Of a stretch of 64,000 nucleotides of DNA, positions 24,379 through 33,216 are shown piece after piece; the stretch's first letter is position 1; the number at the start of each line of letters is the position of its first letter. Source of the stretch: Nocardioides cynanchi (GTDB lineage Bacteria; Actinomycetota; Actinomycetes; Propionibacteriales; Nocardioidaceae); NCBI RefSeq assembly GCF_008761635.1, contig NZ_CP044344.1:3906001-3970000 (forward strand), written 5' to 3'. A program made the position numbers and the translations under genes. The notes beneath the pieces were generated by a model, which saw only the letters and a list, made by a program, of their open reading frames with translations, ran no database searches and was not told the DNA's origin.

Positions 24379-25143
24379 GTGAGGTCACCATCTTCCAGGC
24401 CGCGCCCGCGGGCGGCCCGCGCGGTCGCCGTCGCGGTCGCCGGCACCCTGGTCACGGCGGTCTCGGCCTGGGTGGCGGCCGTGGCGGGCGGGCCCGGGCC
24501 GCCCTCGACGGCAGGACTCGTCGTGGCCCCACCGATCGCCGTGGCCGAGCCACTGGCTCCCGTGGCGCAGGTGCGCACCGCGTCGGGTCCGTCGTACGCC
24601 GTCAGCCCGACCTGGGCCACGGTGACCGCGGCCGCCTCCGGGATCCCCGGGCCGGCCGTCCGGGCCTACGGCACCGCGACCCTGCGGATGGCGCGCCAGG
24701 ACGCTGCCTGCCACCTGGCCTGGACCACGCTGGCCGGGCTGGGCTGGGTCGAGTCCGAGCAGGGCACCATCGGCGGTCGCGTGGTCGGCGCCGACGGCCG
24801 CTCCGACCGGCCGATCCGCGGGCCGGCCCTGGACGGCGGAGGCGACCTGGCGGCGATCCGGACGCCCGACGGGCGTTGGGTGCGGGCGCTCGGGCCGCTG
24901 CAGTTCCTGCCGTCGACGTGGGTGCGCTGGGGTGCCGACGGGGACGGCGACGGCACCGCCGACCCGCAGGATCTCGACGACGCCGCCTGGTCGGCGGCGA
25001 GGTACCTCTGCGCCTCCGGCGGCGACCTGAGCACCGGCGCGGGCTGGTCGGGCGCGGTCAGGTCCTACAACCACTCCGACGCCTACGTGCAGGCGGTCTA
25101 CGGCGCGGCGAGCGCCTACGCGGCGCGCACGGCGCCGCGCTGA
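24379..25143 (+). CDS. Lytic transglycosylase-like (SLT) protein
   Basis: 254 residues, GTG start three bases after the pstB stop. The N-terminus is Arg-rich, then a hydrophobic segment (AVAVAVAGTLVTAVSAWVAAV) serves as signal peptide or anchor. The catalytic region has LAGLGWVESEQGTIGG, where Glu is the likely general acid, then ALGPLQFLPSTWVRWGADGDGDG and a C-terminal AVRSYNHSDAYVQAVY. These are hallmarks of actinobacterial SLT_2 murein lyases that cleave MurNAc-GlcNAc bonds. Its place at the end of the pst block suggests co-transcription, perhaps opening the wall for the surface proteins (inference). Confidence 0.85.
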   Translation: MRSPSSRPRPRAARAVAVAVAGTLVTAVSAWVAAVAGGPGPPSTAGLVVAPPIAVAEPLAPVAQVRTASGPSYAVSPTWATVTAAASGIPGPAVRAYGTATLRMARQDAACHLAWTTLAGLGWVESEQGTIGGRVVGADGRSDRPIRGPALDGGGDLAAIRTPDGRWVRALGPLQFLPSTWVRWGADGDGDGTADPQDLDDAAWSAARYLCASGGDLSTGAGWSGAVRSYNHSDAYVQAVYGAASAYAARTAPR

Positions 25144-25162
25144 GCCGGACCCGAGGGACCGG

Positions 25163-25468
25163 TCAGCTGTGGGGCCCGGGCATCGCCCAGGCGTCGTCGC
25201 TGCCGTGCTCGGTCAGCTGCGCGTGCTGGAGGTCGAACGACTCCGCGGACGGCGCGTTGGGCACGATCTCCGGGATGCGCACCGCGGTGATCGACTCCAG
25301 GCGGACCACCGAGTGCTCGGTGTGGGTGCTCAGCACGAGCCCCTGCCCGTCGATGCCGGCCACCAGTCCGCTGAGCCAGAAGCCCTGGACCAGGACCTCG
25401 ACCGGCATGTGGTTGGACTCGGCGCGCCGCAGCGCTGTTCCGATGGTGAAAATGGTCGAGCCTGTCAT
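25163..25468 (-). CDS. Small hypothetical protein (possible Sm/SH3-like fold)
   Basis: 101 residues from ATG 25468, which has GGGGTTAGG upstream; a longer frame to 25549 has no ribosome-binding site and would run over the promoter region. The sequence reads as a small beta-barrel: MPVEVLVQGFWLSGLVAGIDGQGLVL, then HSVVRLESITAVRIPE. This strand pattern resembles Sm-like or SH3-like barrels but no family is assigned. The C-terminus is short and acidic. A perfect AGGACA-AA-TGTCCT palindrome lies 86 bases upstream. Confidence 0.6.
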   Translation of the reverse strand: MTGSTIFTIGTALRRAESNHMPVEVLVQGFWLSGLVAGIDGQGLVLSTHTEHSVVRLESITAVRIPEIVPNAPSAESFDLQHAQLTEHGSDDAWAMPGPHS

Positions 25469-25553
25469 GTGCCTAACCCCCTGAGGCCCCCCCGGGCCAT
25501 GCACGATGTTGGGAGAACTGTAGCCCCGTCGGATGGCCCGCGCAGGCACTTGT

Positions 25554-25567
25554 AGGACAAATGTCCT
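25554..25567. promoter_or_regulatory. Palindrome AGGACA-AA-TGTCCT, possible operator
   Basis: Perfect six-base arms with a two-base spacer in an unusually AT-containing patch of a 151-base intergenic region. It lies upstream of a possible -10 (TACAGT on the minus strand, 25522-25517) of the small downstream gene. The protein that binds it is unknown. Confidence 0.35.
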
Positions 25568-25619
25568 GACGCGTTCGGGTCATCTCCGCAGCGCCGGCGC
25601 AGACCCGCGTGCGAAGTCG

Positions 25620-26474
25620 TCAGTCGACGACGACGTCCGCTGCGGATCCGGTGGCGCCGGACCGCTGTCCACCGGATTGCCAGCCCCGGTCGCTCCCGGC
25701 GGTCCAGGAGCGGCCGTCGTAGCTGACGCCCGAGACGCCCAGGGCGGACGCGTGGCTGACGACGTACGACGCCAGGGCCCAGCCGCGAGTCCGGTTCGCG
25801 GCCGCCAGGTCGAGGTGCGAGCCCGAGGCCACCGAGACCGCCGTGGCGCCGAAGGCCGGCGCGAGCGCCCGGCGCAGCCGCACGGCGCGCTGCGCAGCCG
25901 GTGCCGGAGTGCCGGTCGCCGCCGACAGGTGGCAGGAGAAGGCCGCGGGGGAGTAGCCGGTCAGGGCCGAGGCCAGGGCGCGGGCGTCGCTCTCGTAGAC
26001 GGCGTACGCCGACGGGTAGCCCGAGCGCTGGACACGCTGCGCCGCCACCGTCACCGGCAACGTCTCGTAGCCGGGCACCCGCGCCAGCGCGTCGTAGAAG
26101 GCGTTGGTGGCGTGGACCGGGTCCAGGATCTGCTGACGGGTGCCCCAGCCCTGGGAGTGCCGCTGCTGGAACAGGCCGAGGGAGTCCCGGTCGCCCCCGC
26201 GCAGGTTGTAGAGCTTGGACTCCTGAAGTGCGGTGGCCAGGGCGATGGTCGCCGCATGGGCCGGCATGCCCCGCCGGATCGAGATCGCCGAGATCAGGCT
26301 CGCGTTGCGCGCCTGCTCGGCGGTGAGCACGACCGTCAGCCCGTCCACCTTCGTCGTGCACTGACCGAGGGTGCTGTCGGAGGAGGCCGAGTGCCGGGAG
26401 ACGCCGTAGGCGATGCCGCCGACGACCAGCCCGATCGGGACGACGACGGCTGCCGCCTTGGTCAGGAGCCCCAT
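25620..26474 (-). CDS. Membrane-anchored lysozyme-like protein
   Basis: 284 residues. The ATG at 26474 overlaps the dapD stop (ATGA) and is chosen over an upstream frame inside dapD. An N-terminal helix (AAAVVVPIGLVVGGIAYGV, about residues 7-25) precedes an extracytoplasmic domain. That domain begins ARNASLISAISIRRGMPAHAATIALATALQESKLYNL and contains GLFQQRHSQGWGTRQQILDP. The conserved ALQES and GLFQQR segments fit a lysozyme-like fold in which Glu is the likely acid. Homologues are often misnamed heavy-metal transporters. Coupling to dapD suggests a role in wall turnover (inference). Confidence 0.75.
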   Translation of the reverse strand: MGLLTKAAAVVVPIGLVVGGIAYGVSRHSASSDSTLGQCTTKVDGLTVVLTAEQARNASLISAISIRRGMPAHAATIALATALQESKLYNLRGGDRDSLGLFQQRHSQGWGTRQQILDPVHATNAFYDALARVPGYETLPVTVAAQRVQRSGYPSAYAVYESDARALASALTGYSPAAFSCHLSAATGTPAPAAQRAVRLRRALAPAFGATAVSVASGSHLDLAAANRTRGWALASYVVSHASALGVSGVSYDGRSWTAGSDRGWQSGGQRSGATGSAADVVVD

Positions 26475-27412
26475 CAGTTCTGGTGCAGCGCCTCGTTGAG
26501 CACGACGCCGCCGGCCCGCCACGGCACCACCTCGACGGTGCCGGTGACCGAGTTGCGGCGGAACAGCAGGTGGCTGCCGCCGGAGAGGTCCACCGCCTTG
26601 ACCACCCGCCCGTCGGGCAGCGTGACCTTGGTGCCCGCGGTGACGTAGCAGCCGGCCTCGACGACGCAGTCGTCGCCGAGGGCGATGCCGATGCCGGCGT
26701 TCGCGCCGATCAGGCAGCGCTCGCCGATGCTGACCACCTGCGTGCCCCCGCCCGAGAGGGTGCCCATGATCGACGCGCCGCCGCCGACGTCGGACCCGTC
26801 GCCGACGACGACCCCGGCGGTGATCCGGCCCTCGACCATCGAGGCACCGAGCGTCCCGGCGTTGTAGTTGACGAACCCCTCGTGCATCACCGTGGTGCCC
26901 TCGGCAAGGTGGGCGCCGAGCCGCACCCGGTCGGCGTCGGCGATCCGGACGCCGGTGGGCACGACGTAGTCGGTCATCCGGGGGAACTTGTCGACGCCGA
27001 AGACCTGGACCGGCCCTTCGGCGCGCAACCGCAGCCGGGTCTCCTCGAAGTCGTCGACCGGGCAGGGGCCGACGCTGGTCCAGACCACGTTGGGCAGCAC
27101 CGCGAAGATGCCGTCGAGGTTCTGCGCGTGCGGGGGCACCAGCCGGTGTGAGAGCAGGTGCAGCCGGAGGTAGGCGTCCGCGGTGTCGCCTGGCGGTCGG
27201 GTCAGGTCGACCTCGACCCGGACGACCTCGGTGCGCACGCGTCGTACGACGTGGTCGCGGGCGGCCGCGGCGAGCCCGGCCGGGGCCTCCGCGTCGGCCG
27301 GCGGGGAGCCGAGAGCGGGTCGGGGGAACCAGACCTCGAGCACGGTGCCCGCGCTGGCGCCGTCGGTCACGACACTGGCCAGGCCGAAGCCCCAGGCCCT
27401 CTGCACGCTCAC
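26474..27412 (-). CDS. dapD: 2,3,4,5-tetrahydropyridine-2,6-dicarboxylate N-succinyltransferase DapD
   Basis: 312 residues. It transfers succinyl from succinyl-CoA to tetrahydrodipicolinate, the first step of the succinylase branch to meso-DAP and lysine. The central region is a left-handed beta helix of hexapeptide repeats ([22 protein letters not shown], then [24 protein letters not shown] and [26 protein letters not shown]). The N-terminal helical domain and the C-terminal strand are of the actinobacterial type. The GTG start is preceded by TAGCCT-N6, so the transcript is probably leaderless. The next gene overlaps its stop. Confidence 0.93.
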   Translation of the reverse strand: MSVQRAWGFGLASVVTDGASAGTVLEVWFPRPALGSPPADAEAPAGLAAAARDHVVRRVRTEVVRVEVDLTRPPGDTADAYLRLHLLSHRLVPPHAQNLDGIFAVLPNVVWTSVGPCPVDDFEETRLRLRAEGPVQVFGVDKFPRMTDYVVPTGVRIADADRVRLGAHLAEGTTVMHEGFVNYNAGTLGASMVEGRITAGVVVGDGSDVGGGASIMGTLSGGGTQVVSIGERCLIGANAGIGIALGDDCVVEAGCYVTAGTKVTLPDGRVVKAVDLSGGSHLLFRRNSVTGTVEVVPWRAGGVVLNEALHQN

Positions 27413-27418
27413 CCGGTC

Positions 27419-27424
27419 AGGCTA
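27419..27424 (-). promoter_or_regulatory. Putative -10 box of leaderless dapD transcript
   Basis: TAGCCT (minus strand) lies six bases before GTG 27412. Its first three bases are the TAG stop of the upstream DinB-family gene, so the promoter is embedded in that gene's end. Confidence 0.45.
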
Positions 27425-27982
27425 CTGGCCGGTCCGGCCGTCGATGCACTCGCGGAGCAGGTCGGCATGGCCGACGTGCCGGGCGTACTCCTCGACCAGG
27501 TGCACGACGATGTCGCGGAACTCGACCTGGTCGCCGTCGTAGTCGAACGTCTCACCGAGATCGTTCGCGGCGGCCAGCCACGCCTGGCCGTGGGCGACCT
27601 CGCGCCGCCACGACTCCCACGCGTCGGAGACCACGTCGTCGTCGGCCACGGCCCCGTTGAAGTCGAGGTCGCGGTCCTCCTGGGTCCGGTAGAGGCGGGG
27701 CAGGTCGTCGTGGCCCTCCAGCGCCCGGCGGAACCAGTGGTGCTCCACCCGCGCGAGGTGGCGGACCAGGCCGAGCAGCGACATCGTCGACGGCGGGACC
27801 GAGCGGCGCGCGAGCTGCTCGGCGTCCAGCCCCTCGCACTTCATCTCGAACGTCGTGCGGTAGCGGTCGAGGTACTCGGTCAGCACCGCCTTCTCGCCGA
27901 CCGCGACGACCTCGGTCTCGCGCGGGTCGTCCTCGGGGTCGACCCACATGTCGGGGTGCTTGCGTGGCGGCTGGTCGCTCAT
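27422..27982 (-). CDS. DinB-family protein (DUF664)
   Basis: 186 residues, a four-helix-bundle fold. His positions typical of the metal site are visible: VRHLARVEHHWFRRALEG (first helix pair) and EEYARHVGHADLLRECIDG (last helix). SMLGLVRHL-like and DIVVHLVEEYARHVGHAD motifs are classic for actinobacterial DUF664 proteins. Members of the superfamily include thiol-dependent S-transferases for mycothiol or bacillithiol, but no reaction can be assigned here. The start ATG has GGAGG one to two bases upstream. Confidence 0.85.
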   Translation of the reverse strand: MSDQPPRKHPDMWVDPEDDPRETEVVAVGEKAVLTEYLDRYRTTFEMKCEGLDAEQLARRSVPPSTMSLLGLVRHLARVEHHWFRRALEGHDDLPRLYRTQEDRDLDFNGAVADDDVVSDAWESWRREVAHGQAWLAAANDLGETFDYDGDQVEFRDIVVHLVEEYARHVGHADLLRECIDGRTGQ

Positions 27983-28029
27983 GCCTCCACCCAACCGAGG
28001 GCGGGCGGCGAGGGCAACTCGACAGCGCG

Positions 28030-29613
28030 CTAGCCGGTCCACCGGGGGTGACCGTGCACCACCGACGAGAACGCGCTCATGGCCGAGGTGTTGGCAGCCT
28101 GCGCGCGCTGGAAGGCGGCCCGCCCGGCGGTCCGGCTGAGGTACCAGGTCCAGCCGGGTCCGTGGCCGACGTTCCAGTAGTCGCGTCGCAGCACGCCCTG
28201 GGGCCAGGCGGCGGGATAGTGCGGTGCGGTGACCACGAAGGTCGGGCGTGCGGCCGCGAACCGGTGGGCCAGGCCGCTGAGGCCGCCGGGTTGGGTGTGG
28301 GCCAGGAAGCGCAGCATCCGGGCGTCGAACAGCTGCCAGGGCCAGATGCTGGTGACGTCGGCGATCGCGGGCACCGCGGGGGCGTCCACCGAGAGGAGCG
28401 TCGCGCCCGCAGGCTGCGTCGCCAGGAGGGCGCGGACGTCGGCGCGCTGCAGCAGCAGTCCGTCGTTCCGGGTGGAGACGGCCTCCACGCCGGCGACGCC
28501 GACGGCCAGGCACACCGCGGCCGCCACCGCGACCGACCCGATGCGCCGGGGGAGCCGCTCCACGAGGAGGACTCCGAGGCCGGCCAGACCGAGCGCGGCC
28601 AGCGGCAGCAGCACGAAGAGGTCGGGGCCGCCGTTGATCACCGCCAGGGTCCACAGGCAGCCGGCCAGGCAGCCTGTCCCGACGGCGAGGACCCGACCCG
28701 GGCCGGGCGAGCGCTCGCCCGCGCTGCGTCGGACGACGGCCGGCAGGGCGGCCGCGGCGAGGCCGAGCATCGCCACCAGCCCGAGGAGGGCGACGACCAG
28801 CGTGCCGTGGTACTCCGCCCAGAGCATCGACCAGGTGGGGCCCGGCTGGGTGATCGCGGAGGGTTGCGAGGTGTAGAGCAGGTTGACCAGGACGAAGCCG
28901 TCGAAGGCCTGCCGGAGCGAGCCGGCCAGAGCGAACCACACGACGAACGCGGCGGTGGTGACGACACCGCCGACGACGAACCGCAGCCCGGCGGCCCACC
29001 GGTGCGCTCCGCTGACCACGATCGCGACCACGACGGTCGCGACCGCGACCAGGAGCGACGGCTGCCAGGTCAGCGTCGCCAGGGCGGTGAAGACGCCGGC
29101 GCCGAGCCACCTCCGCCGCCCGGCCAGGATCAGCGCCGCCAGCAGGCAGACCACCATCGTGGTCTTCTCGCGGGGACCGTCCGAGGCCAGCTGGAGGTAG
29201 CGCTCGAAGGTGAGGAACACCGCGGGCGCCACCAGGCCGGCCGCGCGTGAGCCGAAGGTGTCGCGAGCCAGGACGCAGACCAGCGCACAGCTCAGGGCGG
29301 ACAGCAGCGTGAAGACCACCCGGACCGACGGCAGCGGCCCCGCGCCGACCAGGTGGCCCAGCCAGACGGCCAGGCCGGGGACGGCGTCCGCGAGCGGACC
29401 GACCGAGTTGAAGACCCCGACGTACGGCGGGACGCCGTGCGCCATCCGCTCGCCGCCGTAGGTGAAGATCGCCAGGTCCGGGGTGAGCAGCGCGTCGTAC
29501 CCGTGCAACGCGTAGACGACGAGCGCCACCACACCCACCCCGACCGGGTCGAGCACCGCAGGGCGACGCAACCTCGACCAGTGTGTGGCGGACGTCGTGC
29601 TCACGGAACCCAC
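28030..29613 (-). CDS. Polytopic membrane protein, GT-C glycosyltransferase-like
   Basis: 527 residues with roughly ten to eleven membrane helices and a C-terminal soluble domain. The first extracytoplasmic loop has DLAIFTYGGERMAHGVPPYVGVFNSVGPLA, the acidic loop arrangement usual in GT-C polyprenol-dependent glycosyltransferases. The next loop has FERYLQLASDGPREK. The C-terminal domain (RADVRALLATQPAGATLLSV, then RRDYWNVGHGPGWTWYLSR) resembles those of actinobacterial arabinofuranosyl or mannosyltransferase relatives. Donor and acceptor are unknown. The GTG start has no strong ribosome-binding site. A perfect inverted repeat lies just upstream. Confidence 0.7.
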   Translation of the reverse strand: MGSVSTTSATHWSRLRRPAVLDPVGVGVVALVVYALHGYDALLTPDLAIFTYGGERMAHGVPPYVGVFNSVGPLADAVPGLAVWLGHLVGAGPLPSVRVVFTLLSALSCALVCVLARDTFGSRAAGLVAPAVFLTFERYLQLASDGPREKTTMVVCLLAALILAGRRRWLGAGVFTALATLTWQPSLLVAVATVVVAIVVSGAHRWAAGLRFVVGGVVTTAAFVVWFALAGSLRQAFDGFVLVNLLYTSQPSAITQPGPTWSMLWAEYHGTLVVALLGLVAMLGLAAAALPAVVRRSAGERSPGPGRVLAVGTGCLAGCLWTLAVINGGPDLFVLLPLAALGLAGLGVLLVERLPRRIGSVAVAAAVCLAVGVAGVEAVSTRNDGLLLQRADVRALLATQPAGATLLSVDAPAVPAIADVTSIWPWQLFDARMLRFLAHTQPGGLSGLAHRFAAARPTFVVTAPHYPAAWPQGVLRRDYWNVGHGPGWTWYLSRTAGRAAFQRAQAANTSAMSAFSSVVHGHPRWTG

Positions 29614-29616
29614 GGT

Positions 29617-29637
29617 GAGACCTCCGGTTGAGGTCTC
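29617..29637. promoter_or_regulatory. Inverted repeat GAGACCTC-CGGTT-GAGGTCTC
   Basis: Perfect eight-base arms with a five-base spacer, four bases upstream of the start codon of the GT-C-like gene and about 70 bases upstream of the ileS promoter. It could be a repressor operator or an mRNA hairpin near the start of the minus-strand transcript. Confidence 0.4.
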
Positions 29638-29704
29638 GATGAGCGCCGGGTGAGGAAATGCTGTGACCCACCGAACCCGGTGGCCCGGAGGTCGGTCGGA
29701 CCCG

Positions 29705-29710
29705 TAGGGT
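29705..29710 (+). promoter_or_regulatory. Candidate -10 of ileS leader
   Basis: TAGGGT lies six to seven bases before the position where Stem I of the T-box begins (29717). The -35 region is not recognisable. Confidence 0.35.
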
Positions 29711-29716
29711 TGGGGA

Positions 29717-29951
29717 AGGCGTTCGAGCCGTCATCAGCGGCGAGCCTCCGGAAGAACAGCGTCTCCGACGTGGTCCCGACCACCGCCGAGTCGCCCACTA
29801 GAACCGGACGGGTGGGCCCGTCACAGCCTGCAACGAGCGGTGCTCGGTGGTCGAGCGGAGTCCAGACTACGGGGTGCAAGCGAGGTGGTACCGCGGTCCC
29901 GCGAGGGGTCGTCCTCGTTCCGACCGAGGACCGACCGCAGGAGCCGCACCG
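29717..29951 (+). promoter_or_regulatory. T-box riboswitch leader of ileS (ultrashort Stem I, translational type)
   Basis: The T-box TGGTACCGCG is at 29886-29895. Its UGGU bulge would pair with a tRNA with discriminator A, as in tRNA-Ile. CGAGG (29881-29885) can pair with CCTCG (29913-29917) to form the antisequestrator. The competing hairpin GTCCTCG/CGAGGAC (29911-29917 with 29925-29931), extendable with GGTCG/CGACC, ends just before the GGAG at 29940-29943. Near the 5' end AGGC (29717-29720) and GCCT (29744-29747) frame a CCG-TCATCAG-CGG hairpin that presents ATC (Ile, 29733-29735) in its loop. There is no U-run terminator. The arrangement matches the actinobacterial ileS class with ultrashort Stem I. 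Confidence 0.85.
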
Positions 29952-32900
29952 ATGACCTACCCCCAGGTCTCCACCGACACCACCGGCGAGCCCGGCGTGC
30001 CGTCCACCCCACGCTTCCCGCAGCTCGAGGAGCGGGTGCTGGCCTACTGGGAGCAGGACGACACCTTCCGGGCCAGCGTGGAGCAGCGCGACGCCGGCAC
30101 GGACGGCGACAACGAGTTCGTCTTCTACGACGGGCCGCCGTTCGCCAACGGGCTGCCGCACTACGGCCACCTGCTGACCGGCTACGTCAAGGACCTGATC
30201 CCGCGCTACCAGACGATGCGCGGCCGCCGGGTCGAGCGCCGCTTCGGCTGGGACACCCACGGGTTGCCCGCCGAGCTCGAGGCGATGCGCCAGCTGGGCA
30301 TCAAGACCACCGACGAGATCACCGAGATGGGGATCGAGGCCTTCAACGCCGAGTGCCGCAAGTCGGTCTTCGAGTACACCGACGAGTGGCGCGACTACGT
30401 CACCCGGCAGGCGCGGTGGGTGGACTTCGAGCACGACTACAAGACGCTCGATCTCGACTACATGGAGTCGGTGATGTGGGCCTTCCAGCAGCTCCATCAG
30501 AAGGGCCTGGCCTACGAGGGCTTCCGGGTGCTGCCCTACTGCTGGAACGACGAGACCCCGTTGTCCAACCACGAGCTGCGGATGGACGAGGACGTCTACC
30601 AGCTGCGGCAGGACCCGGCCGTTACCGTCGGCTGCCGGCTCGAGACCGGTGAGATCGCCCTGGTCTGGACGACCACGCCGTGGACCCTGCCGTCCAACCT
30701 GCTGATCATGGTCGGGCCCGACATCGAGTACGTCGTGGTCGAGTCGGACTTCACCGGCACCACCGAGCGCTACGTCGTCGGTGCGGCCCGGCTGGCGGCG
30801 TACTCGCGCGAGCTGAAGAACGAGTCGAGCGAGTCGGTCGACGACCAGGTGGTCGAGCGGCTGACCGGGCGCGACCTGCTCGGGCGCAGCTACACCCCGC
30901 CGTTCAGCTACTTCGAGGGTCATCCGCACAGCCACCGCGTCGTCGAGGCGGACTTCGTCACCACCGAGGACGGCACCGGTCTCGTGCACAGCGCCGGTGC
31001 CTTCGGTGAGGAGGACAAGGCGATCACCGACCGTGAGGGCATCGAGCTGATCGTGGCGGTGGCCAAGGACGGCACCTTCACCTACCCGATCACCGACTAC
31101 GAGGGCCTGCACGTCTTCGACGCCAACCTCGCCGTGATCGAGCACCTCAAGGCGATGACCCGCGGCGAGGGCGCGACCGGAGCTGTCACCCAGGGCACCG
31201 TCCTGCTCCGCCGCGAGTCCTACGAGCACTCCTACCCGCACTGCTGGCGTTGCCGTGAGCCGCTGATCTACATGGCGGTCTCGTCGTGGTTCGTCTCCAC
31301 GACCAAGATCCGCGACCGGATGCTCGACCTCAACCAGCAGATCCGGTGGGTGCCCGACCACATCAAGGACGGCCAGTTCGGCCGGTGGCTGGAGAACACC
31401 CGCGACTGGTCGATCTCCCGCAACCGCTTCTGGGGCAGCCCGATCCCGGTCTGGAAGAGCGACGACCCGGCGTACCCGCGGATCGACGTCTACGGCTCGC
31501 TCGACGAGCTCGAGCGCGACTTCGGCGTCCGTCCGACGGACCTGCACCGGCCGTTCATCGACGACCTGACCCGGCCCAACCCCGACGACCCTCGCCCGGC
31601 GGACGAGGGGCGCTCGACCATGCGCCGGGTCACCGACGTCATGGACTGCTGGTTCGAGTCCGGGTCGATGAGCTTCGCCCAGGTGCACTACCCCTTCGAC
31701 AACGCCGACTGGTTCGACGGTGTCCAGTCCGCCGACGGCGTCCGCCGCGGCGGGCACTTCCCGGGCGACTTCATCGTCGAGTACATCGGCCAGACCCGCG
31801 GTTGGTTCTACACGATGCACGTGCTGGCGTCGGCGATCTTCGAGCGGCCGGCGTTCGAGACCTGCCTGTCGCACGGCATCGTGCTCGGCAGCGACGGCCA
31901 GAAGATGTCGAAGTCGCTGCGCAACTACCCCGACGTGCGCGAGGTCTTCGACCGCGACGGCGCGGACGCGATGCGGTGGTTCCTGATGTCGTCGCCGATC
32001 CTGCGCGGCGGCAACCTGATCGTCACCGAGCATTCGATCCGCGAGGGCGTGCGGCAGGTCCTGATCCCGCTGTGGAACTGCTGGTACTTCTTCGCGCTCT
32101 ACGCCAACGCGGCGTCCGACGGCGGGTACGACGCGAAGCGCTCGACCGCCGCGACCCACCCGATGGACCGCTACCTGCTCGCCAAGACCCGGCAGTTCGT
32201 CGAGCAGTCGACCTCGCAGCTCGACAACTACGAGGTCGCCAACGCCTGTGACTCGGTGCGCGCGTTTCTCGAGGTGCTGTCGAACTGGTACATCCGCCGG
32301 TCCCGGGAGCGCTTCTGGGCCGCCGACGGCGTCGCCGACGAGGGTGCGTTCGACACCCTCTTCACCGTGCTGGAGACGGTCTGCCGCGTGGCGGCGCCCC
32401 TGCTGCCGTTGACGACCGAGGAGATCTGGCGCGGCCTGACCGGTGGCCGCTCGGTGCACCTGACCGACTGGCCGTCCCTCGACGACCTGCCCGCCGACGA
32501 CGAGCTGGTCGCCGCGATGGACCAGGTCCGCGACGTCTGCTCGGCCGGTTCGGCACTGCGCAAGGGCGCGGCGTTGCGCAACCGGCTGCCACTCTCGTCG
32601 CTGACGGTCGTGGTCTCCGGCGCAGACCGCCTGGCGGGCTTTGAGGACGTCGTGGCCGACGAGCTGAACCTCAAGTCGGTGCGGCTGCTCGACGCCGACC
32701 ACCCCGACGCCGCGTCCTACGGCGTCTCGCAGCGGCTCACGGTCAACGCCCGCGCCGCCGGCCCCCGGCTCGGCAAGGACGTGCAGACCGCGATCCGGGG
32801 CTCGAAGTCCGGCGACTGGTCGGTCTCGGAGTCCGGCGAGGTGACCGCCGGTGGCCTGGCTCTGCGGGAGGGCGAGTTCGTGCTGGAGACGGTGGCCGGC

Positions 32901-33206
32901 GGCAGCGACGGTACGGCGACCGGGATGCTGCCCGGCGGCGGCTTCGTGGTCCTCGACACCAGCCTGACCCCCGAGCTCGAGGCCGAGGGCGTGGCCCGCG
33001 ACCTGGTGCGAGCGATCCAGCAGGCCCGCCGGGACGCCGACCTCGACGTCTCCGACCGGATCGTGCTCGACGTCTCGGCGACCGCCGACGTGGCCGACGC
33101 GGTCCGCACCCACGCCGACCTGATCCGGCGGGAGACGCTGGCCACCACCCTGGCGGTGCACGAGGCCGACGTGGCGTCCCCGGTGATCGAGCTCTCGCGG
33201 GCCTGA
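29952..33206 (+). CDS. ileS: Isoleucine--tRNA ligase, type 2 (eukaryal-like)
   Basis: 1084 residues, a cytosolic class I synthetase. The HIGH-equivalent is PHYGHL near residue 69, followed by [12 protein letters not shown]. The editing domain (CP1) includes [11 protein letters not shown] near residues 238-248. [11 protein letters not shown] lies near residue 651. The C-terminal anticodon-binding region includes [24 protein letters not shown]. Length and HYGH/GLPAE sequences mark the eukaryal-like IleRS2 class, members of which tolerate mupirocin in other organisms. The ATG is set by GGAG eight bases upstream. Expression is expected to rise when uncharged tRNA-Ile binds the T-box leader. Confidence 0.96.
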   Translation: MTYPQVSTDTTGEPGVPSTPRFPQLEERVLAYWEQDDTFRASVEQRDAGTDGDNEFVFYDGPPFANGLPHYGHLLTGYVKDLIPRYQTMRGRRVERRFGWDTHGLPAELEAMRQLGIKTTDEITEMGIEAFNAECRKSVFEYTDEWRDYVTRQARWVDFEHDYKTLDLDYMESVMWAFQQLHQKGLAYEGFRVLPYCWNDETPLSNHELRMDEDVYQLRQDPAVTVGCRLETGEIALVWTTTPWTLPSNLLIMVGPDIEYVVVESDFTGTTERYVVGAARLAAYSRELKNESSESVDDQVVERLTGRDLLGRSYTPPFSYFEGHPHSHRVVEADFVTTEDGTGLVHSAGAFGEEDKAITDREGIELIVAVAKDGTFTYPITDYEGLHVFDANLAVIEHLKAMTRGEGATGAVTQGTVLLRRESYEHSYPHCWRCREPLIYMAVSSWFVSTTKIRDRMLDLNQQIRWVPDHIKDGQFGRWLENTRDWSISRNRFWGSPIPVWKSDDPAYPRIDVYGSLDELERDFGVRPTDLHRPFIDDLTRPNPDDPRPADEGRSTMRRVTDVMDCWFESGSMSFAQVHYPFDNADWFDGVQSADGVRRGGHFPGDFIVEYIGQTRGWFYTMHVLASAIFERPAFETCLSHGIVLGSDGQKMSKSLRNYPDVREVFDRDGADAMRWFLMSSPILRGGNLIVTEHSIREGVRQVLIPLWNCWYFFALYANAASDGGYDAKRSTAATHPMDRYLLAKTRQFVEQSTSQLDNYEVANACDSVRAFLEVLSNWYIRRSRERFWAADGVADEGAFDTLFTVLETVCRVAAPLLPLTTEEIWRGLTGGRSVHLTDWPSLDDLPADDELVAAMDQVRDVCSAGSALRKGAALRNRLPLSSLTVVVSGADRLAGFEDVVADELNLKSVRLLDADHPDAASYGVSQRLTVNARAAGPRLGKDVQTAIRGSKSGDWSVSESGEVTAGGLALREGEFVLETVAGGSDGTATGMLPGGGFVVLDTSLTPELEAEGVARDLVRAIQQARRDADLDVSDRIVLDVSATADVADAVRTHADLIRRETLATTLAVHEADVASPVIELSRA

Positions 33207-33216
33207 GGCTGGTTGG

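Noticed and set aside
25620..26474. Heavy-metal transporter
   Set aside because: Homologues often carry this name, but only one membrane helix is present and the rest is a lysozyme-like domain.
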